The notes: a model not told the origin generated them from the letters alone. A DNA stretch of 38,454 nucleotides from Staphylococcus saprophyticus subsp. saprophyticus ATCC 15305 = NCTC 7292 (GCF_000010125.1 NC_007351.1:1-38454), one strand, 5' to 3'; positions 1 to 9,541 are shown, numbered from the stretch's first letter. Numbers and translations are program-made.

Positions 1-73
1 CTAGTTTTTTCACAAATTACATGTGCATTTTTATCTGTTTAGTTTAATCTTATTTAATATTAATTGTAACTGA

Positions 74-367
74 TTATGCATTTGTATGGGCATCTACAAT
101 ATCACGACATTGTTTAGCAGCTTCTACAGGGTCATCAGCATTTGCAATGCCGCCACCAACAATAATTAAATCAGGATTTTCTGCAACAATATCTTTAATT
201 GTATCTGGTTTAATACCACCTGCGACTGCTACTTTAGAATTACTAATTACAGATTTAACTTTACGTAAACTTTCTAAAGGAGATTGACCTTCAGCTTGTA
301 AGTCATAACCAGTATGAACAGCGATATAATCTGCGTCTAAATCATCTAAATCTTGTACTGCAATCAT
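74..367 (-). pseudogene. hxlA: 3-hexulose-6-phosphate synthase remnant
   Basis: The reading frame of 97 codons matches the C-terminal half of staphylococcal 3-hexulose-6-phosphate synthase, a roughly 210-residue TIM barrel of the ribulose monophosphate pathway that condenses formaldehyde with ribulose 5-phosphate. Visible family blocks are ADYIAVHTGYDLQAEGQSP, VAVAGGIKPDTI and the phosphate-binding IIVGGGIANADDP. The N-terminal half is missing. From memory of the family, about nine residues are also missing just after MIAVQDL. No ribosome-binding site precedes the first Met. The partner isomerase gene hxlB, usually next to it, is not in the preceding 73 bases. I read this as a dead fragment; the protein family is near certain. 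Confidence 0.85.
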
Positions 368-382
368 AGCTACTAATTTTAG

Positions 383-586
383 AAAAGTAATCGTTTAAGA
401 TTAAGTGAATTACAAAATACACTACCTTATATCAATCAGCGTATGTTAATAAGAAAACTTCGAGAATTAGAGCAAGACAAAATCATTGAAAGAACTGTCT
501 AACCAGTAGTTCCCCCTAAAGTAGGTTGTAAATTGAATGAAATAGAATTAAACCTTGATAAACTAGTTTCTTCAATTTGTAGTTAG
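383..586 (+). pseudogene. HxlR-family regulator remnant
   Basis: Translating from 383 gives a winged-helix segment containing LRKLRELEQDKIIERTV, then an in-frame TAA at 500-502, then PVVPPKVGCKLNEIELNLDKL and a final TAG at 584. This is the recognition helix and wing of an HxlR-type repressor, where the usual text is ERTVYPVVPPKVEY; one codon has become a stop. The N-terminus is missing. HxlR regulators commonly sit divergently next to hxlA, as here, so this is the former regulator of the adjacent fragment. Confidence 0.75.
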
Positions 587-790
587 AGCATTGACTTTCT
601 AGATACAATTAAAAGTAATAATCATAGGTATTAACATAAGTAATCGTTATTAGAAATTATTATGCCTTTTTATTAAATTTAGTTACTAAACAAGCGACTT
701 CAAATATTAAGTGAAATCATTCTCATATACCAAGTAAAGTGACAAATAAACATTGAAATTTCATTTTTCAACTATCTAAATTAATTTACT
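587..790. other. AT-rich spacer, nothing recognised
   Basis: About 200 bases with no plausible gene, strong hairpin or repeat that I could see. It separates the hxl scar from the 3' end of the MarR gene. Confidence 0.5.
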
Positions 791-1246
791 CTAGTAGTAC
801 TTTTTTAAAAATGTCTTTTCAAAATTCATGAGCTGATACATAAATTTTTCAAAATCTTCTCTAACAAAACAACTTAACAAAAGTAACTTTATTTCTTTTG
901 TTAAGTTTATTTTCATTTCTTTTAATAAGCGTTCTCCATTATGCGTCAAACTCAATAATTTAGTACGTTTATCATTCGAATAAACTCGTTGCACATAACC
1001 TTTGCTTTCTAACTTCTTAACACGTTTTGATGCAGCTGTCTTATAAGTACGTTGCTTATTTGCTAAGTCGTTAATCGATACTTTTTCATTATGCTGAATA
1101 AAATACATTGTTTCTATTTGTTCATAAGATAAGTAACGACCTGGTTCCAATTCTTTAACCATGTTAGTAATTGCTTTATTAATATTCGCTGTAGCATCAT
1201 AGAATTGGTTAATTATTATTTCTAAGTTTCCCTCTTTATGCTCCAT
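791..1246 (-). CDS. MarR-family transcriptional regulator
   Basis: A protein of 151 residues with the MarR winged-helix layout: N-terminal dimer helix, then LSYEQIETMYFIQ, the helix-turn-helix VSINDLANKQRTYKTAASKRVKKLESKGYV and the wing VYSNDKRTKLLSLT. MarR proteins are dimeric repressors that often sense small hydrophobic or oxidising ligands. I place the start at 1246 (MEHKEGN) because an AAGGAAGG ribosome-binding site lies at 1251-1258; a frame-open ATG 11 codons upstream lacks one. The gene follows the YhgE gene by 85 bases on the same strand, so the two are probably co-transcribed, and the regulator may control itself and the YhgE/wall-hydrolase pair. Its ligand cannot be told from sequence. 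Confidence 0.88.
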   Translation of the reverse strand: MEHKEGNLEIIINQFYDATANINKAITNMVKELEPGRYLSYEQIETMYFIQHNEKVSINDLANKQRTYKTAASKRVKKLESKGYVQRVYSNDKRTKLLSLTHNGERLLKEMKINLTKEIKLLLLSCFVREDFEKFMYQLMNFEKTFLKKYY

Positions 1247-1331
1247 ATTAACCTTCCTTACTAAACTATCGTTTTTCAACCATCATTGATTTTTTAAAAA
1301 TTAAATATTACTTATTATAAGCATAATAACT

Positions 1332-4181
1332 TTATTCCATTACATCACTTTCTTCAGCTTTTTCAGTTGCTTTTCTCATCAGTGGATCAGTAATTGGTTT
1401 AAAGATAACACCAATTAATAAAAATCCTATACCAAATAATGAAAGTATCACTAATTTTTTAGTTAAAATTTCAGGTACAGGTCCTCCAACTGCTTCTCTT
1501 AAAGCATCTATTGAATAAGAGAAAGGTAAATAAGGGTGAATGACTTGGAAGAACTCTGGTGTAACTTGGATAGGGAAGGTTCCTCCACCACCTGCTATTT
1601 GTAGTACAAGGAAGATGATTGCAATTGCTTTCCCTGGATTTCCTAACAATGACACTAAAGTATACACAATTGAAATAAATACAAGTGATGAGAATACTGA
1701 TATAGCAATAAACCATACAACAGATTCAACTTGCGCTTTCAGTATCACCATATCTCCAATTGATACGATGAGTGCTTGGATAATACCCAACGTGTAAAAC
1801 AACCCACTCTTTCCTAGATAAATTTCTCTTGTCGTTAGATGTGGCTCTAATGATTTATGTTTATTATCTGTCGTTAATAAACTTACTAGTAATAAAGCTC
1901 CTACCCATATTGCTAATGCTGTGTAAAATGGTGTGCTTGCTGAACCGTAGTCTTTCACAGGAAATATGTCTTTTTGATCTATATTAATTGGATTTGCGAT
2001 TACATTAGCTTGTTTTTTCAAATCATTTTTCAATAAGTCTACCATTTTATCCACTGCATCGTCGTCTTCAATCTCGTCAAATAGTTTGTTCGCTTTAGCC
2101 AGATCTTTTTCAACATCTGGTAATTGATTACGTGCAAAATCTGCCAAATTGTGCAAGCTTTCTTTTGCACGTGGTTGATTTGTATCTAAAATATCTACCA
2201 AATTATCATAGCGATTAAACAGTGTAGGTATTGTATTGTTCACAGTTGCTGTTGTATCAGATAACTGTTGTTCTAAACCTGGCAAGTCATTTTCAATAAA
2301 TGATGCTGCGTTAGAAACACTTTGTTTAAATTGTGGATAATAATTTTGAGCAATAGACATTGCATCCATATATCTTTGCTCAATGACTGGTAGTGCACTT
2401 TGAATCGTCTCAACTCTATCCTTACCAGTAGTTAAAATACTTTCTCCTGAATTTATAACTTGATCAATTGTGTTTAATTTCGATTGAACAGTTGATAGTT
2501 TTATATCGCCGTCATCTAATAATGACATCACATCATTAGATACATCTAATAATTTTTGGTTTAGTTCTGACTTAATATAGTTTCTTAAATCATCTAAGCT
2601 ACTATTCACGCGTGGAATTTCTTTAAGTAATTCTACTGCTTCTTCTTTACCAGAACTTCCATTCGAAAGTGCTTCACTAAGTTGATTTTGTGTCTTAATT
2701 AAATTATTAATTCTATTATTTGCTGACTCTAATTCCTTAATCTCATCAGAAAGATCTACCTTTTCTCTATCTTCAAGCTCTGATAATATATCTATAAACT
2801 TTTGATTGGACTTACTTGTTACTTCAAGCCTAGATTTAATATTATCTAAAGTTTCTTTGAAATCTTTTGGCTTATCTGTAGATATAATACCGTAAGTGAC
2901 ATTTTTTAGCGCATTAATATCTTCTTGACTACTTTCCGCTTGTTTGTCGGTATAATTGGATAAAGATAATAATGATTTTGATAGTGAAGATTCCATTGCG
3001 CTTACATCTTCACTACTTATTGCTGTTCCATTTTGATTATTTCCAGCATTGTCGCTATTACTATTACTTATTTGCGAAGTTTTAATATTTGAATAACTAT
3101 CTGACCCTTTAGAACTTTGCTGCTCAGTTTCAACATTTTCTTGTAATCGATTATTAGCATTTTGATTTGCTTCTTGTGCATTATCAACGACTTCTTGATA
3201 GCCTTCGACACGCTGTTGCACTGCAGGTAAATATCCTTGCGCTTCATTCAGGCCTTGTAACCCTGCGTCAACCCCTGCGCTTGCAAGGTCTACACCACGA
3301 TTAATTTTTGGAAAAGCTTCTGGTACATCATTAGATGCAACATTCAAGGCATTCTCAATATTTGGCATGTAGTCATTTAATGCCAATATCAATTTAGCTC
3401 GCTCATTTAATGTCGGAATGGCCGCATTAACTTGGTTTAATTTATCTGCAGCATCTATAACCTCACCTTTATGATTTCCTAACGCTCTAAATTCATCAGC
3501 ATAATTGTCAATTTCATCCTGATTTTCATCTAAATATATTATTTTATCAGCAAAATCATTAATTTTGGGTATAGAATCATTAGCTTTAGATACTGCATCT
3601 TCAATTTTATTTATGGTTGGAATTTCTTCCTCAAGTTTCACGCCAAGTCGATTTGCTTCATCTAATAATGCTTTTGTTACTGTCTCATTAAATTGTTCAT
3701 TTGCTTTTTGAACAATGGCACTCGTCCCTGCATTTGTCATTTTAGGCGCAATCGCATTAAGTTTTTGATTCACTTTGTATTCTACGTCTGCTTGCTGTGG
3801 GTTTTTTCGAAGTGTGCCGGTAATTTGGTGTGTAAACTTCTCTGGTATGTAAATGGCCGCGTAATAATCGCCCATCTTCAAATCATGATCGGCTTTTTTT
3901 CGACTTACAAATTGCCAATCAAAGTTATCATCTTTCTTTAGTTTATTGGTGATTTTATTGCCCACGTTCACATTTTTATCTTTAACTGTATCTCCCTTAT
4001 CCTCATTTACAACAGCCACTTTAATATTTTTAGTATTACCGTATGGATCCCATGTCGCTTCTAAGTTAAACCAAGCATAAAAAGAAGGAAGAAGTGCTAA
4101 ACCTCCTAAAATCACTAAAACAGCAGGCGTCTTAGCAATCTTTTTCAAATCCATTACAAATAATTTTATTGCGTTCTTCAT
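1332..4181 (-). CDS. YhgE/Pip family membrane protein
   Basis: A 949-residue protein with the standard YhgE/Pip plan. One transmembrane segment lies near residues 17-37, followed by the hallmark FYAWFNLEATWDPYGNT and IKVAVVNEDKGD. A long extracellular region of mostly helical, coiled-coil character covers roughly residues 60-720 and includes a low-complexity Ser/Asn/Gln stretch near 350-390. At least five hydrophobic segments in the last 220 residues resemble an ABC-2 permease domain. The family includes the lactococcal phage infection protein and relatives of EsaA, but the N-terminus is not that of EsaA. No substrate is known. The start has a GAGGTG ribosome-binding site. The gene is divergent from the wall hydrolase at 4400, and the MarR gene follows it. 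Longer than B. subtilis YhgE (about 775 residues). Confidence 0.88.
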   Translation of the reverse strand: MKNAIKLFVMDLKKIAKTPAVLVILGGLALLPSFYAWFNLEATWDPYGNTKNIKVAVVNEDKGDTVKDKNVNVGNKITNKLKKDDNFDWQFVSRKKADHDLKMGDYYAAIYIPEKFTHQITGTLRKNPQQADVEYKVNQKLNAIAPKMTNAGTSAIVQKANEQFNETVTKALLDEANRLGVKLEEEIPTINKIEDAVSKANDSIPKINDFADKIIYLDENQDEIDNYADEFRALGNHKGEVIDAADKLNQVNAAIPTLNERAKLILALNDYMPNIENALNVASNDVPEAFPKINRGVDLASAGVDAGLQGLNEAQGYLPAVQQRVEGYQEVVDNAQEANQNANNRLQENVETEQQSSKGSDSYSNIKTSQISNSNSDNAGNNQNGTAISSEDVSAMESSLSKSLLSLSNYTDKQAESSQEDINALKNVTYGIISTDKPKDFKETLDNIKSRLEVTSKSNQKFIDILSELEDREKVDLSDEIKELESANNRINNLIKTQNQLSEALSNGSSGKEEAVELLKEIPRVNSSLDDLRNYIKSELNQKLLDVSNDVMSLLDDGDIKLSTVQSKLNTIDQVINSGESILTTGKDRVETIQSALPVIEQRYMDAMSIAQNYYPQFKQSVSNAASFIENDLPGLEQQLSDTTATVNNTIPTLFNRYDNLVDILDTNQPRAKESLHNLADFARNQLPDVEKDLAKANKLFDEIEDDDAVDKMVDLLKNDLKKQANVIANPINIDQKDIFPVKDYGSASTPFYTALAIWVGALLLVSLLTTDNKHKSLEPHLTTREIYLGKSGLFYTLGIIQALIVSIGDMVILKAQVESVVWFIAISVFSSLVFISIVYTLVSLLGNPGKAIAIIFLVLQIAGGGGTFPIQVTPEFFQVIHPYLPFSYSIDALREAVGGPVPEILTKKLVILSLFGIGFLLIGVIFKPITDPLMRKATEKAEESDVME

Positions 4182-4296
4182 TTATACACCTCTAAAACTG
4201 TATCTATTGATTTTTCTTACATAAATTTAAAATTACTATTTGTTAATTTCATATAAGTTGATATACTGAATGCATTAACAAAGTCTATTCATTTTA

Positions 4297-4316
4297 TAGT
4301 TGATATGTATCAACTA
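4297..4316. promoter_or_regulatory. Perfect palindrome, candidate MarR operator
   Basis: TAGTTGATA and TATCAACTA form 9 bp perfect arms around TG. The site lies midway between the divergent YhgE and wall-hydrolase genes. A related half-site AGTTGATATA occurs about 45 bases to the left. Size and symmetry suit a MarR dimer, and the regulator encoded at 791-1246 is the obvious candidate; this assignment is inference. Confidence 0.5.
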
Positions 4317-4399
4317 AATCTAAGTCTGTTTACAGTGTACCAAGACAAACCATAGTTTGTACATAGCAAAATAATATATTTTAGAAAAGAGGTATTTTC

Positions 4400-6517
4400 A
4401 TGAAGCAACAAAAATTATTAGTCTGTTTGCTTTCAACTTCTTTACTTATTCCATCATTTTCTATCAACGATGTTAGTGCCGAATCTTTAGAAAAAAGTGC
4501 CACAACTTCTGAATCAAATGACGTGTATAAGGAAAAAGATGAGGAGCAAGCTAAGCAATCACATTCATCAAAAAATGGAAATGATGAAAAGAATAAAGCT
4601 AGTGATGAAAAGGAAAATAGTGAACGCAAGAGTAAGTTAAATAGTACAAAAGATGAAAGGACTACAGAAGATATTAATAATAAAAGACATAAAACTTCTG
4701 ATAATAAATCATCCAATGAAAAAATACCAAGTTCATTTGAAAATTCATTTAATGATTCATCGTCTTATGATAGTTTGAATGTTTTCAAGCCAGAACCTTT
4801 TAGGAGTGACAAGGATGGGCTATCTGAATTATTAAATCAACTGTTCTCTAATAATAAAATGAAACAAACTTCTACTATAGAGAATAACGATGTACAAAAC
4901 GAGAAGAATGACAGTCACAATGATAATACATCTATAGATCAAATAAATCCAAATACGACATATTCGGATGATAGTGACGAATCAAATACTAACAATTTAG
5001 AAAAGAATAGTGATAAGGGTTCACTACAAGATGACATTGATGATGTACAGTCATCTGAGAAGTCAGAGAACGATGATATAGATAATAAGTCTGAATCAAA
5101 CAAACTTCCAGTTGATAAAAATCAAAAAAAAGATGATGGTGAGTCAAAACAATCCTCCCAACAAGATCAATCTTATGAAGAAGCAAATAATGATGCTGAT
5201 AATCTAGACAACAAAGATAATGACACACCTGCTACTGAAAACGATAATGCCAACAGTGATAACGAAAATGCTGATAAATCAGATACAAAATCTGACGATA
5301 AAGTATTAGATGCAATTTTAGACGAGTATAGTGAAGATGCTAAAAATAATAAAAAACAATATGATGCTCAAAAAGATGATTTATCAAATGGAAATAGTAA
5401 AAGTAAGAAAAATAATTCTGAAAAACAGGCATCGAATACAAATGCTAACCCTCAATTACCGTCTGAATCACAATTAGCTAAAAAAGAAAAGCCAGCTCAA
5501 TCATTTGAAAACGACATAAACCAATCAAACATCAGATCTACTGCAACTTTCCAACAATTGCCAAATTTATCGGATGATAATAACAATTCTAACGATATAA
5601 CAATTACTGAAAGTAAAAATACACGAGATTTTATTAAAACAGTTGCACAAGACGCTCACGACATAGGTCAAGATGAAGATATTTATGCATCTGTTATGAT
5701 TGCCCAAGCCATATTAGAATCTGACTCAGGCACTAGCGATCTTGCTAGTTCACCCCATTTCAATTTATTTGGAATAAAAGGAGCTTATGAAGGTCAGTCG
5801 GCTACATTTAATACACTCGAAGATAATGGCAACCATACGTTCCAAATTTCAGCAAACTTCCGCAGCTATCCAAGCAAAAAAGAATCATTGGAAGATTATG
5901 CCAATTTAATCAAACACGGCATCGATGGTAACCAGGACATTTATAAACCAACATGGAAAAGTGAAGCTTATAGTTACCGTTCAGCAACAATGCATTTGGC
6001 TACCACATACGCGACTGATTCACAATACGCGGACAAATTAAATAGTATTATCAACCACTATGACTTAACACAGTTTGATAATAAAAAAATGCCTGATTTA
6101 GATAACTACAAAGCGAACAAGGATGATTATGATTCAGCCTTCAAACCATTTTCAGAAACAACAAATGACTCTCCTTATCCTCATGGGCAATGTACATGGT
6201 ATGTTTATAATCGCATGGCACAGTTCGACAAATATGTGAGTGGTGATTTAGGCGACGCACGAAACTGGAATAATCGAGCAGAAAGAAAAGATTATGCTGT
6301 TTCTTCAACACCAAAAGCTCACACTGCCGTTGTATTTGAGGCAGGTCAACAAGGGGCAGACCAGATCTACGGTCATGTAGCTTTTGTAGAAAAAGTTAAC
6401 GATGATGGTTCTATCGTTATATCAGAATCAAACATTAAAGGACTTGGTATCGTTTCTTATAGAACAATTGATGCAGATGCTGCAACTGAATTGAGTTACA
6501 TTACAGGTAATAACTAG
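4400..6517 (+). CDS. Secreted glucosaminidase-CHAP wall hydrolase
   Basis: A 705-residue secreted peptidoglycan hydrolase. The signal peptide is residues 1-27, with cleavage after VSA. Residues 30-385 are a very acidic, Asn/Asp/Ser/Lys-rich linker with no fold that I recognise. Residues of about 405-560 are a glucosaminidase domain (DIYASVMIAQAILESDSG, with the likely catalytic Glu near 440, then HFNLFGIKGAYEG). Residues of about 585-705 are a CHAP amidase/endopeptidase domain with its catalytic Cys near 598 in HGQCTWYVYNRMA and its His near 659 in YGHVAFVE. The architecture resembles the S. aureus SA2437 (ScaH) type, which also sits beside sasF. The ATG follows an AAAGAGG site. It likely acts in wall turnover or daughter-cell separation. 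Confidence 0.92.
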   Translation: MKQQKLLVCLLSTSLLIPSFSINDVSAESLEKSATTSESNDVYKEKDEEQAKQSHSSKNGNDEKNKASDEKENSERKSKLNSTKDERTTEDINNKRHKTSDNKSSNEKIPSSFENSFNDSSSYDSLNVFKPEPFRSDKDGLSELLNQLFSNNKMKQTSTIENNDVQNEKNDSHNDNTSIDQINPNTTYSDDSDESNTNNLEKNSDKGSLQDDIDDVQSSEKSENDDIDNKSESNKLPVDKNQKKDDGESKQSSQQDQSYEEANNDADNLDNKDNDTPATENDNANSDNENADKSDTKSDDKVLDAILDEYSEDAKNNKKQYDAQKDDLSNGNSKSKKNNSEKQASNTNANPQLPSESQLAKKEKPAQSFENDINQSNIRSTATFQQLPNLSDDNNNSNDITITESKNTRDFIKTVAQDAHDIGQDEDIYASVMIAQAILESDSGTSDLASSPHFNLFGIKGAYEGQSATFNTLEDNGNHTFQISANFRSYPSKKESLEDYANLIKHGIDGNQDIYKPTWKSEAYSYRSATMHLATTYATDSQYADKLNSIINHYDLTQFDNKKMPDLDNYKANKDDYDSAFKPFSETTNDSPYPHGQCTWYVYNRMAQFDKYVSGDLGDARNWNNRAERKDYAVSSTPKAHTAVVFEAGQQGADQIYGHVAFVEKVNDDGSIVISESNIKGLGIVSYRTIDADAATELSYITGNN

Positions 6518-6585
6518 TAAATTTAAATATTCCTTTTATTTTCTTTATTAAAGTGTTTAATTTAGCTTTTATTCATTCAAAATAC

Positions 6586-6638
6586 AAATGCTCCATTCAA
6601 AGTTCCACTTACTAGTGTTCACTTTGAATGGAGCATTT
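6586..6638. terminator. Bidirectional terminator
   Basis: AAATGCTCCATTCAAAGT (6586-6603) and its exact complement (6621-6638) form an 18 bp stem with a 17-base loop. It stands between the convergent wall-hydrolase and SasF-like genes and can serve both. Confidence 0.85.
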
Positions 6639-6682
6639 TCAATATACTATATAAATTAACTCGTACTAAAATACGTTATAAT

Positions 6683-8647
6683 TTAATATTTACAATTTTT
6701 CGATTTATTTCGTTTGATGAACCATATTAATCCACCACCTATAATGAAAAGTAGAATCCCTAATGGAATTGTTGATTTTTTTACTACTGTTCCTGTATCA
6801 GGTAAAGAAAAATCACCATTATTGTCAAATAAACCACTTAAAAAGCTACCCGAGGAATCACCTAGAGATAAAGCACGCCCAGGCGAAGGATTAGATATAT
6901 CCTTAATTCCATCTAATATACTGTTTCTATTGAATAAATCGTCAAATAGACTTGGTGTACCAAGTAATTTTGAATTTCCACTTAATTTTCGCATCTGTTC
7001 AGCTCTGTCTAACAAACTCCCATCAAATTTATTAGATAAACTTGGCGTATATTTTAATGGTTCAAACAAACCATGCATATCATCTTTAAATTTACTTATG
7101 TCTTTATCAGCCTTTAATAGATCATTCAACTCATTATTAATTCCCGATTTCATTAGATTTAATAAGTTATGCTTAGAATCTTCTTTTTTGGCAATAACGT
7201 CAGCAAGCGCTTTAGCTTTAGCATCATTTAATTTCGTAGCTAGCATTGTTTCTAAAGCTTTACGTTTATCATGAGATTGGTCCAATATATTTTCTAAAAT
7301 ATCATCACTTGTAACATTGTCCCCAAAATGATGTTTGATTAAAGCTACAATTTGTTCGTTACTAGGATTTTTATGCATTATTTCATCAACGATTTTTGAT
7401 GTATCTATATGATCAAATTTAGTTAATAGAATTGTTTTAATAAGTTCTTGCTTATCAGATGTTTTATCAAACATAGATTTTAAAATATCATCACTCGTAG
7501 TAGTAGATAAGTTATCTAACTCACTAACAACTTGACTCGCGATTTGTTGATCTGTTTTACCTTTTGTATCTATACGTTCTAAAATAGATTGTGCACTCTT
7601 TTCATCAAAAGTACCACTAACAATATCTTTTACAGCTTGTTCTTTATTATTTACAGATTGTAAATGATTTAATACAACGTCATTTTGTTTTTTTAGACTT
7701 TGTTGCGTTTTTTCTATTTCCTTTTTCAATTTTTCTTTGTTTTTAGCAGATATTGAGTCTCGTTCAGAAAGCTTTGAATCCAATATCTTTAAATTATTTT
7801 CTTTATTTTCGACATAATAATCTAAATTATCTTTTACTTTTGAATGGTTTGTCGTAACTTTATCGATGTCTTTTTTAATTTCGTCTGATTGTTGCATTTG
7901 ATTACTCTTAGTATTAGATGTATCTTTAAATGCTAAACCGTCTTGGTTGTTTTCTTTAACAGCGCCTTCGTCTTTTTCTGAAGCCGTATTTTTATTTTCT
8001 TCACTATCATTCATATCTGCTATATCTTTACTTTCTTCATTTAGTTTACCCATATCAACTAAATGAGATATATCTTGCTTTGTATCTCTTTGATTTAAAT
8101 TAGCATCAAACGTATTATCTTGCAGGTCTTCTTGATCGAACAAGTCAATACTATCTTGTTCTTCAATATGGTTAGACTTTTCTTTAACAGAAGAAACTAT
8201 ATTTTTTTTACTATCTAACTCACTTTTCACACTTTTCTTATCTTCAGATACTTCCTTTTTGTCATTTTCAATTAAATGACTCTGCACTCTATTCTGTTCA
8301 ATGATTTTATTATCAACTTTTTTTGCTTTCTTCAATATTGCTTCAACTTCTTCTGTGCTTTTAGCTTTTGTAATTTCTTTAATAGAAGCATCTTTCTGAC
8401 TATCTTTGATGTTTTTTAATTTATCAATTTTCTCTTTACCTTCTTGAATGCGTTTTTCTAGCGTATTTTCACTATTCGAATGCGTCTCAATATTTAAATC
8501 AGCCTTATCTTTTGCTTCTACTGATGGTGTCGAAGTCATACTATACCCCATCAAAGAAGTGCTAATAATGAGTGCCATAGTAGAAAATTTAAATTGATGA
8601 TTTAATCTGGTTTTATTACTTAAATTATTATACCTTAACTTTTTCAT
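6683..8647 (-). CDS. sasF: SasF-like LPXTG surface protein
   Basis: A 654-residue sortase A substrate. It has an N-terminal signal peptide with hydrophobic core FSTMALIISTSLMGYSM and cleavage near VEA. It ends in LPDTG, a hydrophobic stretch (IPLGILLFIIGGGLIWF) and KRNKSKNCKY. The N-terminal 300 residues are charged and coiled-coil-like. Residues of about 350-510 carry two or three related helical repeats marked by TTSDDIL and VTSDDIL. The same TSDDIL repeats and the segment near GRALSLGDSSGSFLSGLFD match my memory of S. aureus SasF, which like S. saprophyticus SssF is linked to resistance to long-chain unsaturated fatty acids. The start at 8647 follows AAAGGTGA. Convergent with the wall hydrolase. 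Confidence 0.85.
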   Translation of the reverse strand: MKKLRYNNLSNKTRLNHQFKFSTMALIISTSLMGYSMTSTPSVEAKDKADLNIETHSNSENTLEKRIQEGKEKIDKLKNIKDSQKDASIKEITKAKSTEEVEAILKKAKKVDNKIIEQNRVQSHLIENDKKEVSEDKKSVKSELDSKKNIVSSVKEKSNHIEEQDSIDLFDQEDLQDNTFDANLNQRDTKQDISHLVDMGKLNEESKDIADMNDSEENKNTASEKDEGAVKENNQDGLAFKDTSNTKSNQMQQSDEIKKDIDKVTTNHSKVKDNLDYYVENKENNLKILDSKLSERDSISAKNKEKLKKEIEKTQQSLKKQNDVVLNHLQSVNNKEQAVKDIVSGTFDEKSAQSILERIDTKGKTDQQIASQVVSELDNLSTTTSDDILKSMFDKTSDKQELIKTILLTKFDHIDTSKIVDEIMHKNPSNEQIVALIKHHFGDNVTSDDILENILDQSHDKRKALETMLATKLNDAKAKALADVIAKKEDSKHNLLNLMKSGINNELNDLLKADKDISKFKDDMHGLFEPLKYTPSLSNKFDGSLLDRAEQMRKLSGNSKLLGTPSLFDDLFNRNSILDGIKDISNPSPGRALSLGDSSGSFLSGLFDNNGDFSLPDTGTVVKKSTIPLGILLFIIGGGLIWFIKRNKSKNCKY

Positions 8648-8785
8648 TAAATTCACCTTTCTTCTAATTATTCATCCTCATTATATAGGTTATATAACTT
8701 TATTCAAATAGCAATATTGCTATACTATATCATTAAAAAATAAATTTTATGTCCAAATTTATTGATAAATCAACTTATATTTAAA

Positions 8786-9042
8786 ACTGTCGTTATAGTG
8801 TCTATATTTGGTCATCCTATTGAATGGAATCCAATGCAATTAACAAATACAGGTGTAAAGCTCACTTCGACAATTGCTTATACACCTACTACATTTCAAA
8901 AACAATAGATTTAATTAATGAAGGTAATTTAAAAGTTAAAGATGTTATTACTGATGAGATAGAGCTAGATGATATTGTCGAATCAGGATTTGAAAAACTC
9001 ATAAACGATAAATCACAAGCAAAAATTCTCATTAAGTTATAA
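8786..9042 (+). pseudogene. 2,3-butanediol dehydrogenase-like 3' remnant
   Basis: From 8786 the frame reads TVVIVSIFGHPIEWNPMQ and STIAYTPTTFQK, then slips near 8895-8903 into the frame that reads IDLINEGNLKVKDVITDEI, DIVESGFEKLI and DKSQAKILIKL to the stop at 9042. Together these form the last 85 or so residues of a zinc-type medium-chain alcohol dehydrogenase of the butanediol dehydrogenase group. The N-terminal catalytic domain is missing and the frameshift breaks the rest. Confidence 0.8.
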
Positions 9043-9046
9043 AAAT

Positions 9047-9088
9047 TAATAAAAGAGCCTCTCTAAATTTAGGGAAGCTCTTTTATTA
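9047..9088 (+). terminator. Terminator of the dehydrogenase remnant
   Basis: TAATAAAAGAGC (9047-9058) pairs with GCTCTTTTATTA (9077-9088), directly after the remnant's stop codon. It is a leftover intact terminator of the broken gene. Confidence 0.75.
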
Positions 9089-9166
9089 GCTAAAATATAG
9101 TTTTATTTAGTCAAGAAATTTGTGAGTTTTTATAATTCATTAATCTAGGGATTGTTAATAAAGTTA

Positions 9167-9541
9167 TTATTTAATAATTGTATTTTTAAATACAAAACTA
9201 GGTTCGGCACCTAAAATAATAAGAAATATTTGTGAGTAGTTCACATTTTGGAATTTTAACATCATATCTTTAAAAATTACAAAATTACTATCTTTTTTAA
9301 CTTTTTTAACTTCTTGTTCATATAATTTTAAAACAGATTCTCTTATTAAAGTTGGTCGCTTATTTTGAATAATTTCACGGTTATCTGAAAACATTAGTAA
9401 TCCTAAATATTTATAATGGATACTTAATTGTCTTGTCAAACTAGCTATATATTCTAACTTTTCATACATATTAGGAAACTTGTTTCTTAGTTTTTTCAAA
9501 TCTAACTTAACTTGGTTTAATTCTTCCATTTCATTTATCAT
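9167..9541 (-). CDS. Hypothetical protein, 124 residues
   Basis: A charged, mostly helical soluble protein that I do not recognise. I chose the start at 9541 (MINEMEEL) because GGAG inside the last codons of the upstream thioesterase gene sits 10 bases before it; the longer frame-open start has no site. The gene begins 8 bases after the thioesterase stop codon, so translational coupling is likely. Leucine-spaced segments (LNQVKLDLKKLRNKF) suggest a helical bundle. No catalytic motif is visible. Confidence 0.65.
   Translation of the reverse strand: MINEMEELNQVKLDLKKLRNKFPNMYEKLEYIASLTRQLSIHYKYLGLLMFSDNREIIQNKRPTLIRESVLKLYEQEVKKVKKDSNFVIFKDMMLKFQNVNYSQIFLIILGAEPSFVFKNTIIK

Noticed and set aside
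1332..4181. EsaA, the type VII secretion membrane component
   Set aside because: EsaA shares the YhgE/Pip domain, but the N-terminus here is the YhgE type and no esx, ess or other type VII genes are present.
6714..7274. A 186-codon plus-strand frame opposite the SasF-like gene
   Set aside because: Antisense shadow of a gene with clear signal peptide and LPXTG anchor.
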